Positions 34,001-46,000 of a stretch of 64,000 bases of DNA are shown in pieces. The DNA comes from Trichobilharzia szidati (taxonomy: Eukaryota; Platyhelminthes; Trematoda; Strigeidida; Schistosomatidae): positions 36,652,804-36,716,803 of the forward strand of contig OX235277.1 of NCBI GenBank assembly GCA_944472155.2. Direction: 5' to 3'. Below the pieces are notes generated by a model. It ran no database searches. It saw nothing but the letters and a program-made list of their open reading frames with translations, and was not told where the DNA came from. A program made the translations under genes and the position numbers. Within the stretch, counting starts at the first letter, position 1. Every line of letters starts with the position of its first letter.

Positions 34001-37000
34001 TCCGGTTACAAAACAAGCTCGCAGACCATTCAGACATTTGAACCTGGTCCGAAGACCGGCCCATGAATTCCAACTTCTGCCAGTTTGTGGTCTTAGCGCG
34101 ACTGGCACCAGCCATTGTCATCACTGGCTAGTATTTGTCCTCATACCCGACATGGTAGACCACACTGGTCAAGACTTCTCAATAGAATTCCAGGCAACTT
34201 CGACCTGTAGCCAGTCTCTAACTAGCACTAGATTAATTTTGAAGGGTTATTTTCAAGTTTGATCACGAGCTGACATCAGTTAGCGAGCCACTGTAAAACC
34301 ATGGAGTATCCACTGCAGTAGTCGTAGTTTATGATCTAAGAATCACATGTACTATAATACTAGTTCATTGATGGATAGGGAGTTGAAATCAGTAATTAAA
34401 TGGTGTCACCATTCTTCCCCCCTTATCATAGTTGTACATTCTTTCCTAATTTTAATTATGCTTTTTTTTGGGGTGTGTGTGTGTGTGATTATTTCGTCTT
34501 TCAGATTCACTCTTTGTCGAATTGGTCTGTACACAATCGGATGAAGATGTTGATGAAATGTCAAGATTTAGAACATGCAATGGGAATGCATCAGAAGCAT
34601 GTTTATGGGCTCCTGCTTTATGGATTAAAGTTGTAACACGTGATTCATCACGTTTAAATAATGCTTGGCGAGGTTAGTTTACATTTCAGCTGTGTTGTAT
34701 ATCACCATATATATCCATCTGAATAAAACACAAAATAATTGAGCGAAGAATGTCCTTTTCGATAATTTCCTCTTCTGGCTCTACAATTATATATATATGT
34801 CTATATACATAGAATATTCTAGAATAGTAGTCAATGTCAATATTGGCGTTTTTTTAAATAATACCGATTTGTAAAGTAAGATCACAGTGGAATTACAGTT
34901 CATTGAAGATGCTTAAATTATAATAATAATAATGAAAATATAGTAGCAAATAGAATATCAACTAAAATTAAGAAAATTTCTACAAAAAACTGAGGATCGT
35001 TCAAACTTAGATGGCCAAGGTAAGGGCAATGTTTGAACCAACCAACTTCTTTTGGACACATAAATTAGGCTTCTTAATATGGATCCCAACAGCCTCAGCA
35101 ATATTTAGTAGTCGAACTCTTAAGGCGAAATTGAGATTTGTTGGTATGCGGTAAATGACCCTGAAAGCCTGGTTAACATCAATCTTGTGTTCTGTATCCG
35201 CAAGATGAGATAGAATAGCGCTACGAATAGATTTTGTTTTTCATTTACTTAACCACGCAGGGTGATGTTTGGAAATTGGACGAGAAACACACCTAATTGT
35301 ACGGTCGATATAACTGTCTCCACAGGAGCAGTTAAATCAATATTATTTTAAAAAAACACTAATATTGTTATTGACTACTAATCTCTAATATTCTATGCAT
35401 ATAAACATATATAAATACATATATATATATAATTGCAGAGCCATAAGAGGAAATTATCGGAAAGGATATTCTTTGCTTAGTTATTTTGTGTTCTATATTT
35501 TATTGTTGTTTTTGTTACTCTGGTGCCTGTTATCTCATTCAGTAGACATTTCCCCCCAACGAAACACACTTAATTCTATTGTAGGTGAAGCCTCTTCAAA
35601 GCATGCAGCGTGTTTAGGACGTCAAGCTGAAGAGTTAGTCCTTGCCTCACATTGGTATCAACGTGGTCAACCCCAGCATTGGATTCGAGTTATTGTTCAT
35701 TGGTTGCCTCAATCACCATCTCGTACTAATGGGAAAATCACTGATTTAGATGAAGATTTACGTGAATACCTCGAAGATATTGGAGTTACACTGATCACCG
35801 GTTGCGATCCATGGATTGGCGATAGCAGTATAACCTCGTCGATATCTTCTTCAATGAAACCGTCTGCTTATGCCGTATCGCTTAAAGACATCATGTTCCC
35901 GTTACATAAAGTTCGACAATTTTTAAATCAATTTATGCAACACAATGAGTCTAGTGATTTCAAACAATTTAAATATGATTCAATTCAACAAATATTTAGC
36001 CTATTTGATAAAATGTCCAATGCTAATATTGATAATAATAATAATGATAATAATAAATCTGTGATGATTGACGAAATGATACCCGGGGAAGAAAATGACT
36101 CGTTGAACAGCAGAATTGAAATGCATACTCCAATGGACGCCGTTCTACAAAGATCTGCATTATGGTCATTTTCGTGTGATTCATATAATCAGTGAGTTTG
36201 TCTTCTTGTTTTACGTGTTTATGTATGTGTGTTGTATTACATGTTTTCTAAAGCATTCTGATTGGAAGCAGTACACTTTATTTTTCTATAAAGGAAATTA
36301 GTCTGATGATGTAAGGAAAGTCACTGAACACATTGAAACGGGTCCATATGAGGAAATCAGCCACCTCTGGCACCGTCGCGACGTTAGCCTGGCTGTCAAA
36401 GGTCGGGTATACAATGCTTCGGTGCGGGCTGTCTTGCTCTATGCCTGTGAAACCTGGCCTCTCCTAGCTGAGGATATGCAGTGACTCTGCGTGTTTGATC
36501 ATCGCTGTCTCCGCAGGATTGCTTGCGTTCGATGGCATCATCGCGTGAGTAATTCTGAGGTTCGGCGGCGTGTGTTTGAACACAGTGGAGATCACCATTC
36601 ATTGAGTGTCGTCATCTGGAAACACCGGCTCCGGTGGCTTGGACATGTGCTACGAATGTCATCCCAGAGGCTTCCGTACAGGTCTCTGTTCGCTAGCCCT
36701 GGGACTGGATGGAAAAGGCGGAGGGGTGATCAGTCCATGACGTGGCGTCATGGGATGAATGATATTTGTGCTAGATTACCATCGGTTGCTGTGTCACGAC
36801 TCCCTGGTTGGGGTCTGCGAGATAGCTCGAATCGATGGCTCGAAACGTTATCGGATATGGCCAAGAATCGTAATCAATGGCGAACGTGTTGCAATTTCCT
36901 TCTTTCTTCCCTTCCTGATGATAGTTAACGAATACTGTTTGAACTTGTTAAACTTGACTGTTTTCCTTCCAGATGAAGTTCTTTATCCGTTTTCTACTTA

Positions 37001-40000
37001 TATTTTTACTTTTAATCTATGTTGTTTTATTATTATTGTGTGGCGCATCTTTCTTGGTGCCATATTGTACCAAGTTTTTCTGTGTTTAAATAAATAAATA
37101 TGAGGAAATCAACAAGCCTGTTGATACAGTAATGAATAAGATTAAGAAATCTACCGCGAATTTAGTGCGTACTATGAAGCTGTCATTGGGTGAGTCTAAA
37201 TGGTTTAATTTAATGCCTAAAACTAATAACGCCAGTAGAATATACAATACTATTAAAATACATAAGTCAGGTTAACCCATACGACCAATAGTGGATTTCA
37301 GGAATACCCCTACTTATGAATTATGAAAACGCCTAGCTCTAATATTATGCCCCATTAGAAATTGTCCAAACTCTAGACTAATTAATTCATATGGGATGAA
37401 AAGGAAACTAAATAGCATTCAACTGGAGAATGATGAGACAATCGTTAGTTTTGATATAACTAGTTGGAAGCAGTTAAAAAGAATTAACTGCGGATCCTGA
37501 ACATACTCTTAGGACGAAGCTGCCCATTGAGGAAATTATTTCAGGGATTCAATTATGCCTCACATCTACTACCTTTAAATTCCAAGGCAAAATGTATAGA
37601 CAAACAGATTGTGTAGCGATGGGATTGCCAATATCCCCTATCGTAGCAGATATATTTATGGACAGTTGGGAAAATATTACTCTTAATACAACATTTAATC
37701 TTACTCAAAAATATGGTGGAGATATGTGGATGACACTTCCACAGTGTTAGAAACAGAACATATCTCTAGCTTCTTGACACATATAAACTGACTAGTAGGG
37801 GGAATAAAATTCACATTTGAATCGGAAAATGAACAAGGAGAATTAGTTATGTTAGATTGTAAAATAAAACGAACAGAAGAAGGTAAACTACACACTAGTG
37901 TTTATAAAAAACCAACGCATTCTGATAGGTATTTAGACTTTAATTCGTCTCATCCGTTGTCTGTGAAGGCTGGCTTAGTTAAGTGTCTAACAAACCAAGC
38001 AACAGCACTAAGTAGTACAACTAAAAACCTAAGCGATGATATGAAACAGATAGAAAAAGCGTTGGAGTTACATAACTAACTATCCTATAAAATTCATTAG
38101 GAATATCAAAACAGGTCGAAAGTAAAATAAAAATAATGGTGAAACTTATGATGATAACATAAATAAGAAAAAATATAAGGCATCTTCTGTTATACCATAT
38201 TAGGAGGGGATATCTGAGGCCTTACGTAGGATTTTTAATAAAGCAGGAATTAGATTGATGGCATTCAAACCTACAAACTCACTCAGAGACAAGCTCTGTA
38301 GACTAAAACACCCAGTGGACCCAATTAAACAAAATAATATAATTTACAAAATACCTTGCAATGACTGTGAGGTCAACTACATAGGTAGATCAGGAGTAGT
38401 CAGATTATCAGAACATAAGAATGGTTGACCTCGAAAAGATAAGTAATTTAGAAAAAAGCTCAGCAATTTCACTTCGCACGTTAACACACAACCACACAAC
38501 AGGGTGGGTGGAAGAGAGTTAAAATTCTAAGAAGTAATATAGGTAGGCGGAGATAGGGAGAGATTGATTACCAAATCCTTGTTCATCGAGTCTACACCCA
38601 ACACATGCAACAGAAATGACTCAATGCAAATACCAGAAATATGGAAGATATCATTACCACCAGTCAAATCAGAGGAGGATAATAAATAATCTTAAAATTC
38701 TATTTCAATTCAAGCATATCCCAACATTCTAAGAAGTAACTTATTATGACTATGAAAACACTCGTCTTATTTCCCATCTGATTGTATTTGATCAGTAACA
38801 CTCATATTATTATTTCTGAATGTACATTATCTCATATTGATTTTTATTTAAATATCTAGTCAATTTCACACATGTATATAAATGAAGGAAAAAAGTTGTG
38901 TGAGTAACTTGATATAATTATGAGCAATAATTTGTGCTGGAAACGTAGTCATCAGTTAATATTACTGTGTAACACTACGCTGTGTGATTTTATCAAAATA
39001 AAATCTTATCTATATAGTAAAATTAGTCTTCTACTGCTTTACTCAATGTAGCTAGCCGGTATCTCTCATTGGTGGTGCTGTTCCTTATTCTTGCATGACA
39101 CTTGCCGCTCATTATGACGAAATCAACTTTGTTAAATATGCCGATGAAGTCATACTGTTTCCATGCCGGTCACATGTCACAATCAGATTGTTCTAGAATG
39201 AATGGGAATTAGTCAGTAATCCTTGTCGAATGGTCTTCGGCTAAGTCGCTTCAATTGGGATTTACTTGAATTGGTTCTTTCTCATGATTCATATATCAAA
39301 GAAGTTGAAACTAGGTCAATCGAATGTTAAATACCCTGCATTATGTCTGTCTGTCTGTCTGGATTCAACATAGAACTTGGCACCGAAGTGCAGCAGTTCC
39401 AGTTGCCACGTTCCAAATACCACACAAAGGTAGACAGGAAAATGAGTGAAGAGAATCAATAGAGTTTTGACAAGTATAAGAGTGAAACACAATGATTAAT
39501 GGTAGAAAGGAATATGAAAGATTACAGAGACTGAATACATCTGCGTAAGCCATTGACAACGATTTTGAGCCATGTCACCTATTGTCTCCAGCCATTGATT
39601 CTTAGAGTCCCGAGGGCCCCAACCCAGAAGTCTGCATCTCCCTACCTGACTCAGTTTAACTGTCAGGGATTTCATGGATTGATGCCATGTTTTTGTTTGG
39701 CCACCACTTACTCTTTTCCAACCTGCTTCCCAAATAGGTGAAGTGGTCAACATGTTTTGTCACTTCACTCCCTATCACTAAGCTTGGAGTTGACGTAGTC
39801 CAGTCCTGTAGCAGCATCTTACATTTCACAGGGGCGAATCGCATGCCAAACATACGAAGATTGCTGCTCAAGGTGTTCAGATGACTCTGCATTTTGTCAG
39901 CATCCTCCCCTAACAGGACTATGTCATCTGCATATTCTAAGTCCATAAGACTATTCCCTGGTAACAAGTCGATTCCTAAGTCGTTAAGTTCAGTTAAGGA

Positions 40001-43000
40001 TACTTGCATTAGCATATCTATGATGAAGTTAAACAGAAATGGGTAAAGTGGACATCCTTGACGGACACCACTGGTTGTTATCAATTCAGATGACAATTCC
40101 CCATAAGCCCTTACATGGCTACGTGAGTTTGGGTAGAGTGCCTTGATTAGTGCAATTTACTTTCTTGGCACTCCCTTCACAGTCAAACATTGCCATAGTA
40201 CCTCTCGATCCACGGAGTCGAAGGTCGCCTTCAAGTCAAGCCGCCTGCATTATGTATCTCCTCTAATCTTCCCTGGTCTTCCTACATCATGTTAATGTCG
40301 TCTAACCTTCTACGTAAGGAAGTTTAGACAATCTAGTATCACTAAGTCTCTACTTTTAAAGTTTGTTAATTCCTGTATTCCACCTATTTTTCGTTATTGT
40401 TCCTCCGCTTTAATTTTTCCCGGGCGCTAGAAGCTGTCAGTAGGATAAGTGGGGTGTTGCTAGACTAACTCGTTAAAATTATTTTGAACAAACACTTGAA
40501 TTCATGCAGGGTATTGACGAATATCATCTTGTCGGACTTTGAGCACCCTCTCTAATGTACACAACTATCAGGATGGTCGGGGTTGGGTGCCTTGCGCTGT
40601 GGGTTGGCCACCCCTCCGCACACCTCTTGAAATGCTCCCATATGACCGGGTGTCTTACATAGCCTCTCCTGAGGAAGTCCTACTCACTGCCTTCACGTGG
40701 CGGAGGTGTTTTTCACCAAAGTGAGAGGGCGAAAGCGGATGCCTGGCGCTCTTCACCGGGTTGACTGTCCATTGGATGACAGTCTAGGGGAAATGGCTAA
40801 ACCCTGATTCCAAACCTCCAACGACTGGCGTATGAAGCTCACTGGAGCTCACCGGCAGACGTATGGACAAAGGGATTGTTGGATGTCCTGGATGTCTGGC
40901 CCCATTCAAAAAGACGTATGAACCGAACTCCGGTCACCGGCTGCCAATGGATAGTGGACTCCCTACTCCACTTCTACTGCGTTGTAGGTCACACTTGGTT
41001 GTGTAAAGGCTAGAGCTGCACCCTCAAACATCACTCGTACCAAATTCCCATGAAACTTCATGAACTCTCTTACAAACGACTCTCACCATGCTACGGCGTT
41101 CCCGGTAAGCGACGCGCCCTGTGCTTGGCGATGTCGCAAGGGTGGACAGCTGAAAACATGGCTTGGTACAGTCAAGGCTGATTTGGAGTGCCTGGGGCTA
41201 AAAACCGTCAACGGACTCCGTCTGTGGAACAAGAATTGGATAACCCTGTCGCAAAACCTTGCATCCGATCGCCGCGCCTGAGCAGCGATGATTCGAGATG
41301 TTCATGAAGCCGGCTCATTCTCCCTCGGAGATAGCCGAAGTGAAGCAAAAAAAAGCATTTCATCATATAGGACTAGAAGCTGTTATGAGGCTCTATTATA
41401 CTCAGATGACTAAATATAAAAAAGCAATGCTACCTTATTCGTTACGCCATTCTAGGTGATGAGAAAAGTATTAGGTATGAAGTCATTAACTTACTGTTCG
41501 ACAGTCAGTAAACGACCTTATTTATTCTTTCAATCTTTTCATGGTCGGTATACTCATTTTTTAAGCTTCGCGCCCCTGAAATACAAACGCATTCTGATAA
41601 AGTGCTTGGTCTATAGAGCAAGAGCAATCGGCTTTGATGAGTGTCTTAATGACGAACTTAATAGTATTAAATAGTATTGGATAGTTGGAGGTGATCGGCA
41701 GGAAACCTTGGACCTAGGTTTCGTGCTAGTTGGCACTCACCAGTCAGCAAGGCGTATCTGCAACCTTGAAGGAGCTCATGTCCCTTATGAGATTCGAACC
41801 CGCGTTACCCAGTGCTACCCAGTCAGAGACGTTACCACTGAGCCATTCGAAAAACCTGACTGATAGAATTCAGTCTGCACCAAACAAAGGACTAGACACA
41901 TCACACTAGTTACTAGTGTCCAATCAAAGTATTAAATGGCGACTGAGTGAAAACGGATGTCTAGAAAAATTCATTGATAAGAATATGAGTCAAAAGCAAA
42001 GGCAGCCAAAGGTACCAACAGTTCCGAAAAAGGAAGGCCTTATTCTTACAAATTCATTTCCTCGGGGATAACATCAGCGAGATATTAACACAACACAGTA
42101 GGAATGCGGCGAAACGAAGAGCATTTGCTGCTGCTGAATTACACTGTCTCCTGAAAACCACTCCTATTTTGCTTTCAAGAGCAGAAGATAAACTGCCTAA
42201 TTTCGCCTCTTGTATGTGTATCTACCGATTTAACTGCTCATAGATAATCGTACAATTAGGTGAGTTTGTCGTCAGATTTCTGAACATCATCTCGCGTGGT
42301 TAAGTAAGCGATATACAATATCCATTCATAGTTCTATTCTATCTCATCTTATGGATACAGAATACAAGAATGATGTTAACGAAGTGGATTTCAAAGTCAT
42401 TTACCGCATACCAACAAACCTTAACTTCGCCTTAAGAGTTCGTCTACTACATATTGCTGAGGTCGTCGGGATCCACATTAAAAAGCCTGATTTATGTGTC
42501 CAAAAGACGAAGCTGGTTTAGACATTGTCCTTACCTTAGCCACTTAGGTTCTAACGGTCTTCAATTTTTTGTAGACATTTCCTTAATTTTAGTTGATATT
42601 CTATTCACTATTATATTTTTATGCTAATCATAACATAAGCGTCCTTCCTGAACTGTAATTTCATTGATCTTACTTAACAAATCAATATTATTTAAAAAAA
42701 CATCAATATTGTTATTGACTACTATTCTAGAATATTCTATGTATATAAACATATATATGATTGTAGAGCCAGAAGAGGAAATTCTCGAAAAGGAAATCCT
42801 TTGCTCAATTATTTTGTTTTTCTTGCTAGATGTCTGAAGGACTGTTTTCTCTCTGTATATTAATAATATTGTTGTCACTGTTTCTACTTAACTTTTATTC
42901 TTGCATTCATATTCCTACGGACATTATAATCAGTGTAAATATCCTGGTAAGGATTTTCACCCGTACTATGTAACTGTGAAGAGGAAATTAGATGCAGTAC

Positions 43001-46000
43001 ACGCTAAAAATTCCGCATACTGTTTCGAATAAAGCCGTTAGTAAAAAAAATTAATTCTGCTTATGAATTTGTACAACACAACAGGAAGATGTAATACATT
43101 TTGTATGAAACGTGTGGTGTGAACTGGCTGCTGGCCAAAGTTGGTAGACAGTAATTGACGTCAATGTTTATGTTCCCAATATTGGTGGTGAGAAAATGAG
43201 AACAAAGGCTTTGCGTAGGCGGATACAGTCAGCATATGGATGATCTGACACAGCCACAAAGAGATGCAAGGTTAACTTTCTGTGAGAAACAACCGATCTA
43301 CAAACAATAATCTACAATAATGTGCATTAAAATCTATAAATATGTGTTGATTTTCCTTAATAAACGATTTGTTGCCTGACCGTTGTCTTCTGTTGTTACA
43401 TGTATATTTGCATAATATTTTTCGTACTTGTCATATATGTTTATGCATATAAAAGGTAACTAAGTATAAAGGGTTCAAAATTTAGTCGATATGGTTCAAA
43501 ATGTCTACGGCTCATGATGGCACATATAAGAGGTAGGCAAATGACAGCTAACAAAATAAGGACTATGAAATTAATAATACAGGCAACAATGAACGATAGA
43601 TACTCCAGTCGGTGACATTAAAATCCTAATGGGCGACATGAACGCCAGACTGCGATCAGACAAGACAGGAAGAGAACTCATTATGGGTAGAGAAGCACTT
43701 CTTGGAGAGGTGAATGAAAACGGAGAACCCTTCTTATTGTTTCAACTGCAGGCGCAACTGATGAGGATATCAAAGTGAGGATTAGGAAAGCTAATCAAAC
43801 TTTCATTACTCTCAAGTCGGTGTGGAGATTAACAGCATTCAGCATGAAAAATGAGATCCTGATTTTCAACTCCAATATGAAGTCAGTGCTAATATACACG
43901 GATCAGAGACTTGGCGCCGCGTCACGAAGGGCACTTTGGACAAACTACACACCTTCATCAGCAGCTGTCTTCCCTCATTACGATTCAAGATCAGAGGAAT
44001 GGCCAGAAAAGATCAGCGATAGGGAGGGATCTCTGGCAATGAGCGAACCAACCAACCCAGCAGGAACCGATTGTGCGATAAATATGGAGGAAGAAATGGA
44101 AGTGCATTATACATACTCTGAGAAAACAATCCATCATCAAGTGACATCACACGCTAGACTATAGCTCGAGTGGAACCCGAACGGGAGGTGGCGAGTTGGT
44201 CGTCATTACGAGTGTGATATGGAGGAGATCATGTGAAGAGGAGATGAAAGCATGTGGGCAAATGTGGAGCTAGGTGAAAACGTTGACGGAGAACCGAACG
44301 CAATGGAGACGTGCAGCTGAAGCCTCATGTTCCTCTAGGAACCAAAAGAAACTATTTTATTTATATTTATTTTTTTCCTTCACGTTCCCCAGTGGAACAT
44401 AGGGCTTCAAGCTAGTGGCTTGAAGTTTCTGTACCAGTGTTTATTTTACAGGATGGGATTGCTGGCCTAATGCCCAACCTTTCCTCTCCATCAGCATTGT
44501 TTTTGGCTTAACGAGGTAAAGGAGTGTGTCGGCCGGGGATCGAACCCCGGACCATGTGCATGGTCGGCGAGCGTCCTAACCGCTATGCCACCGACGCCAA
44601 AAGAAACAATAATAATAAATTATTAATAATATAAAATAAACCTTGCTTCTAAAATTGGATTACCAAGGCAAGTCCAATGTGTAATAACAAATAATATTTG
44701 AAAGTATGAAAGACGTTTAAGCATTTTTATGACTGAGGCCCCAATGAACTTAAGCATGTTACTCAAACCTGTTTTATGTATGGGTGTAAAGGCATTATTA
44801 AAGTCACTTTTGTAACCTGTCTCAATGATGTGTTCTGCGATAGGTGATTTTGGAAACCTGTTCCCAAGATAAATTTTATTAGTTGGTTTTTTCTATGAAA
44901 ATGAGTTTATGTGTAAGTTCTATTGAATGCTGTTCTGAGACTATGTTTAGTGATCGGGCTTTTTAGTGACCATCCTTGAAACGCTTAGGATGCACAAACA
45001 TCCATTTTGGGAGCTTATCTATCCAAAAGAAGTTGGTTCAGACACTTTCCTTGCCCACCTGGCCATCAACGTTTTAATGATCCTTAATTTGTTGTAGAAA
45101 TTTCCCTAATTTTAGTTGATATTCTATCTGCTATTATATCCTTATTATTATTATTATTATTATTATTATAATTTAAGCATCCTTAATGAACTGTAATTTC
45201 ATTGATCTTACTTAATATTTTCACCGTTTTTATTTTCTCACCTTATTTTCCCACCGCTGATCATGACCCGTAAATATTTTGACCTACACTGATAAAATTT
45301 TGATTATGGATACTCTGTTACCTTTTTTATTCCTTATTCATATCGTTCGTAGAACTATTTACATGAACGATGATAGGGCCGTAGTATTTTGCGTATTGGC
45401 AGTGTCCTCATTGTTAGACGCTAATAATCATAGGGAAGAATCTCTATACCTAACATCATAAATAAGAGGATTTATATTCCATCCTCGACTTGAATCTGCA
45501 TCCTTGCATTCCGAGTGGAACGCTGGGCTTCAAGTTTTGAAGTCCCAGTAGCGGTGCTGGTGTTTTCTTACGGGATAGGGTTGCTAGCTTCATGTTCAGC
45601 CGTCCTTCTTTTCCTAGCTGACTACCATTGGTTACCTAAGGTTCAGGAGTAAGTCCCACCCCTCAGTGTAAGTTATTCAGATCTTGACTGTCCCTGTCCA
45701 AACTGATCTCTTTGAATAGCAATCAGTACCCGGATCTGCTCATGTTTGGTGGTCGAGATCTTTCATTTTTGTGTGTTATGTGATTGTTTATATAATTGAC
45801 AAGACATTTCCATGGGAAGTGGGAGTATTTTCAGTGTTTGTTGGATCTTCGATCCGATGTATGCCCAGGACAGTAACGTAACCCGAGACATTGGCAGGAG
45901 TTGTAGGAAGAGTCCTGTCTTCTTTGTTGGGAGTGTAGCCATGTCTCTGGAATCGGCTTATTAGGAGATAGGGAGGTAACCTACGTAATGCATCACTTTT

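Larger units (their letters stand above)
36270..39012 (+). mobile_element. PLE-B Penelope-like element (interrupted by RTE-B)
   Basis: RT N-terminal part reads VTEHIETGPYEE, then (after the insertion) INKPVDTVMNKIKKSTANLV, RIYNTIKIHKSG, IRPIVDFRNTP; then MLDCKIKRTEEGKLHTSVYK, KPTHSDRYLDFNSSHPLSVK, GIRLMAFKPTNSLRDKL and the GIY-YIG start CNDCEVNYIGRSGVVRLSEH. Many stops. The terminal repeat at 38868-39010 carries the hammerhead-like motif. The order RT then GIY-YIG is diagnostic of Penelope-like elements. Confidence 0.85.
39105..41520 (+). mobile_element. CR1-A copy hosting two younger insertions
   Basis: RT fragment 39105-39346 (EINFVKYADEVILFP, catalytic YADD now YADE), 40244-40565 (SPLIFPGLP, VNSCIPPIFRYCS) and 41360-41520 (TKYKKAMLPYSLRH). 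The gaps are RTE-A (39347-40243) and element D (40570-41357). The pieces are collinear with the 1032-3878 ORF. Confidence 0.8.

Noticed and set aside
34400..34636. Open frames around exon 3 (65 and 78 codons)
   Set aside because: They run through the GT-rich intron tract and are out of frame with the conserved reading.
35395..35584. N-terminal extension of the exon 4 open frame
   Set aside because: The first ~60 codons fall in the PLE-A pLTR and a pyrimidine-rich tract. The family alignment starts after the acceptor at 35584.
44520..44600. tRNA gene on the minus strand
   Set aside because: The T-arm is perfect, but the anticodon arm is not convincing, and the same head recurs at 4.4, 13.3, 49.3 and 57.0 kb attached to the SINE-3 body. 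It is a SINE head.
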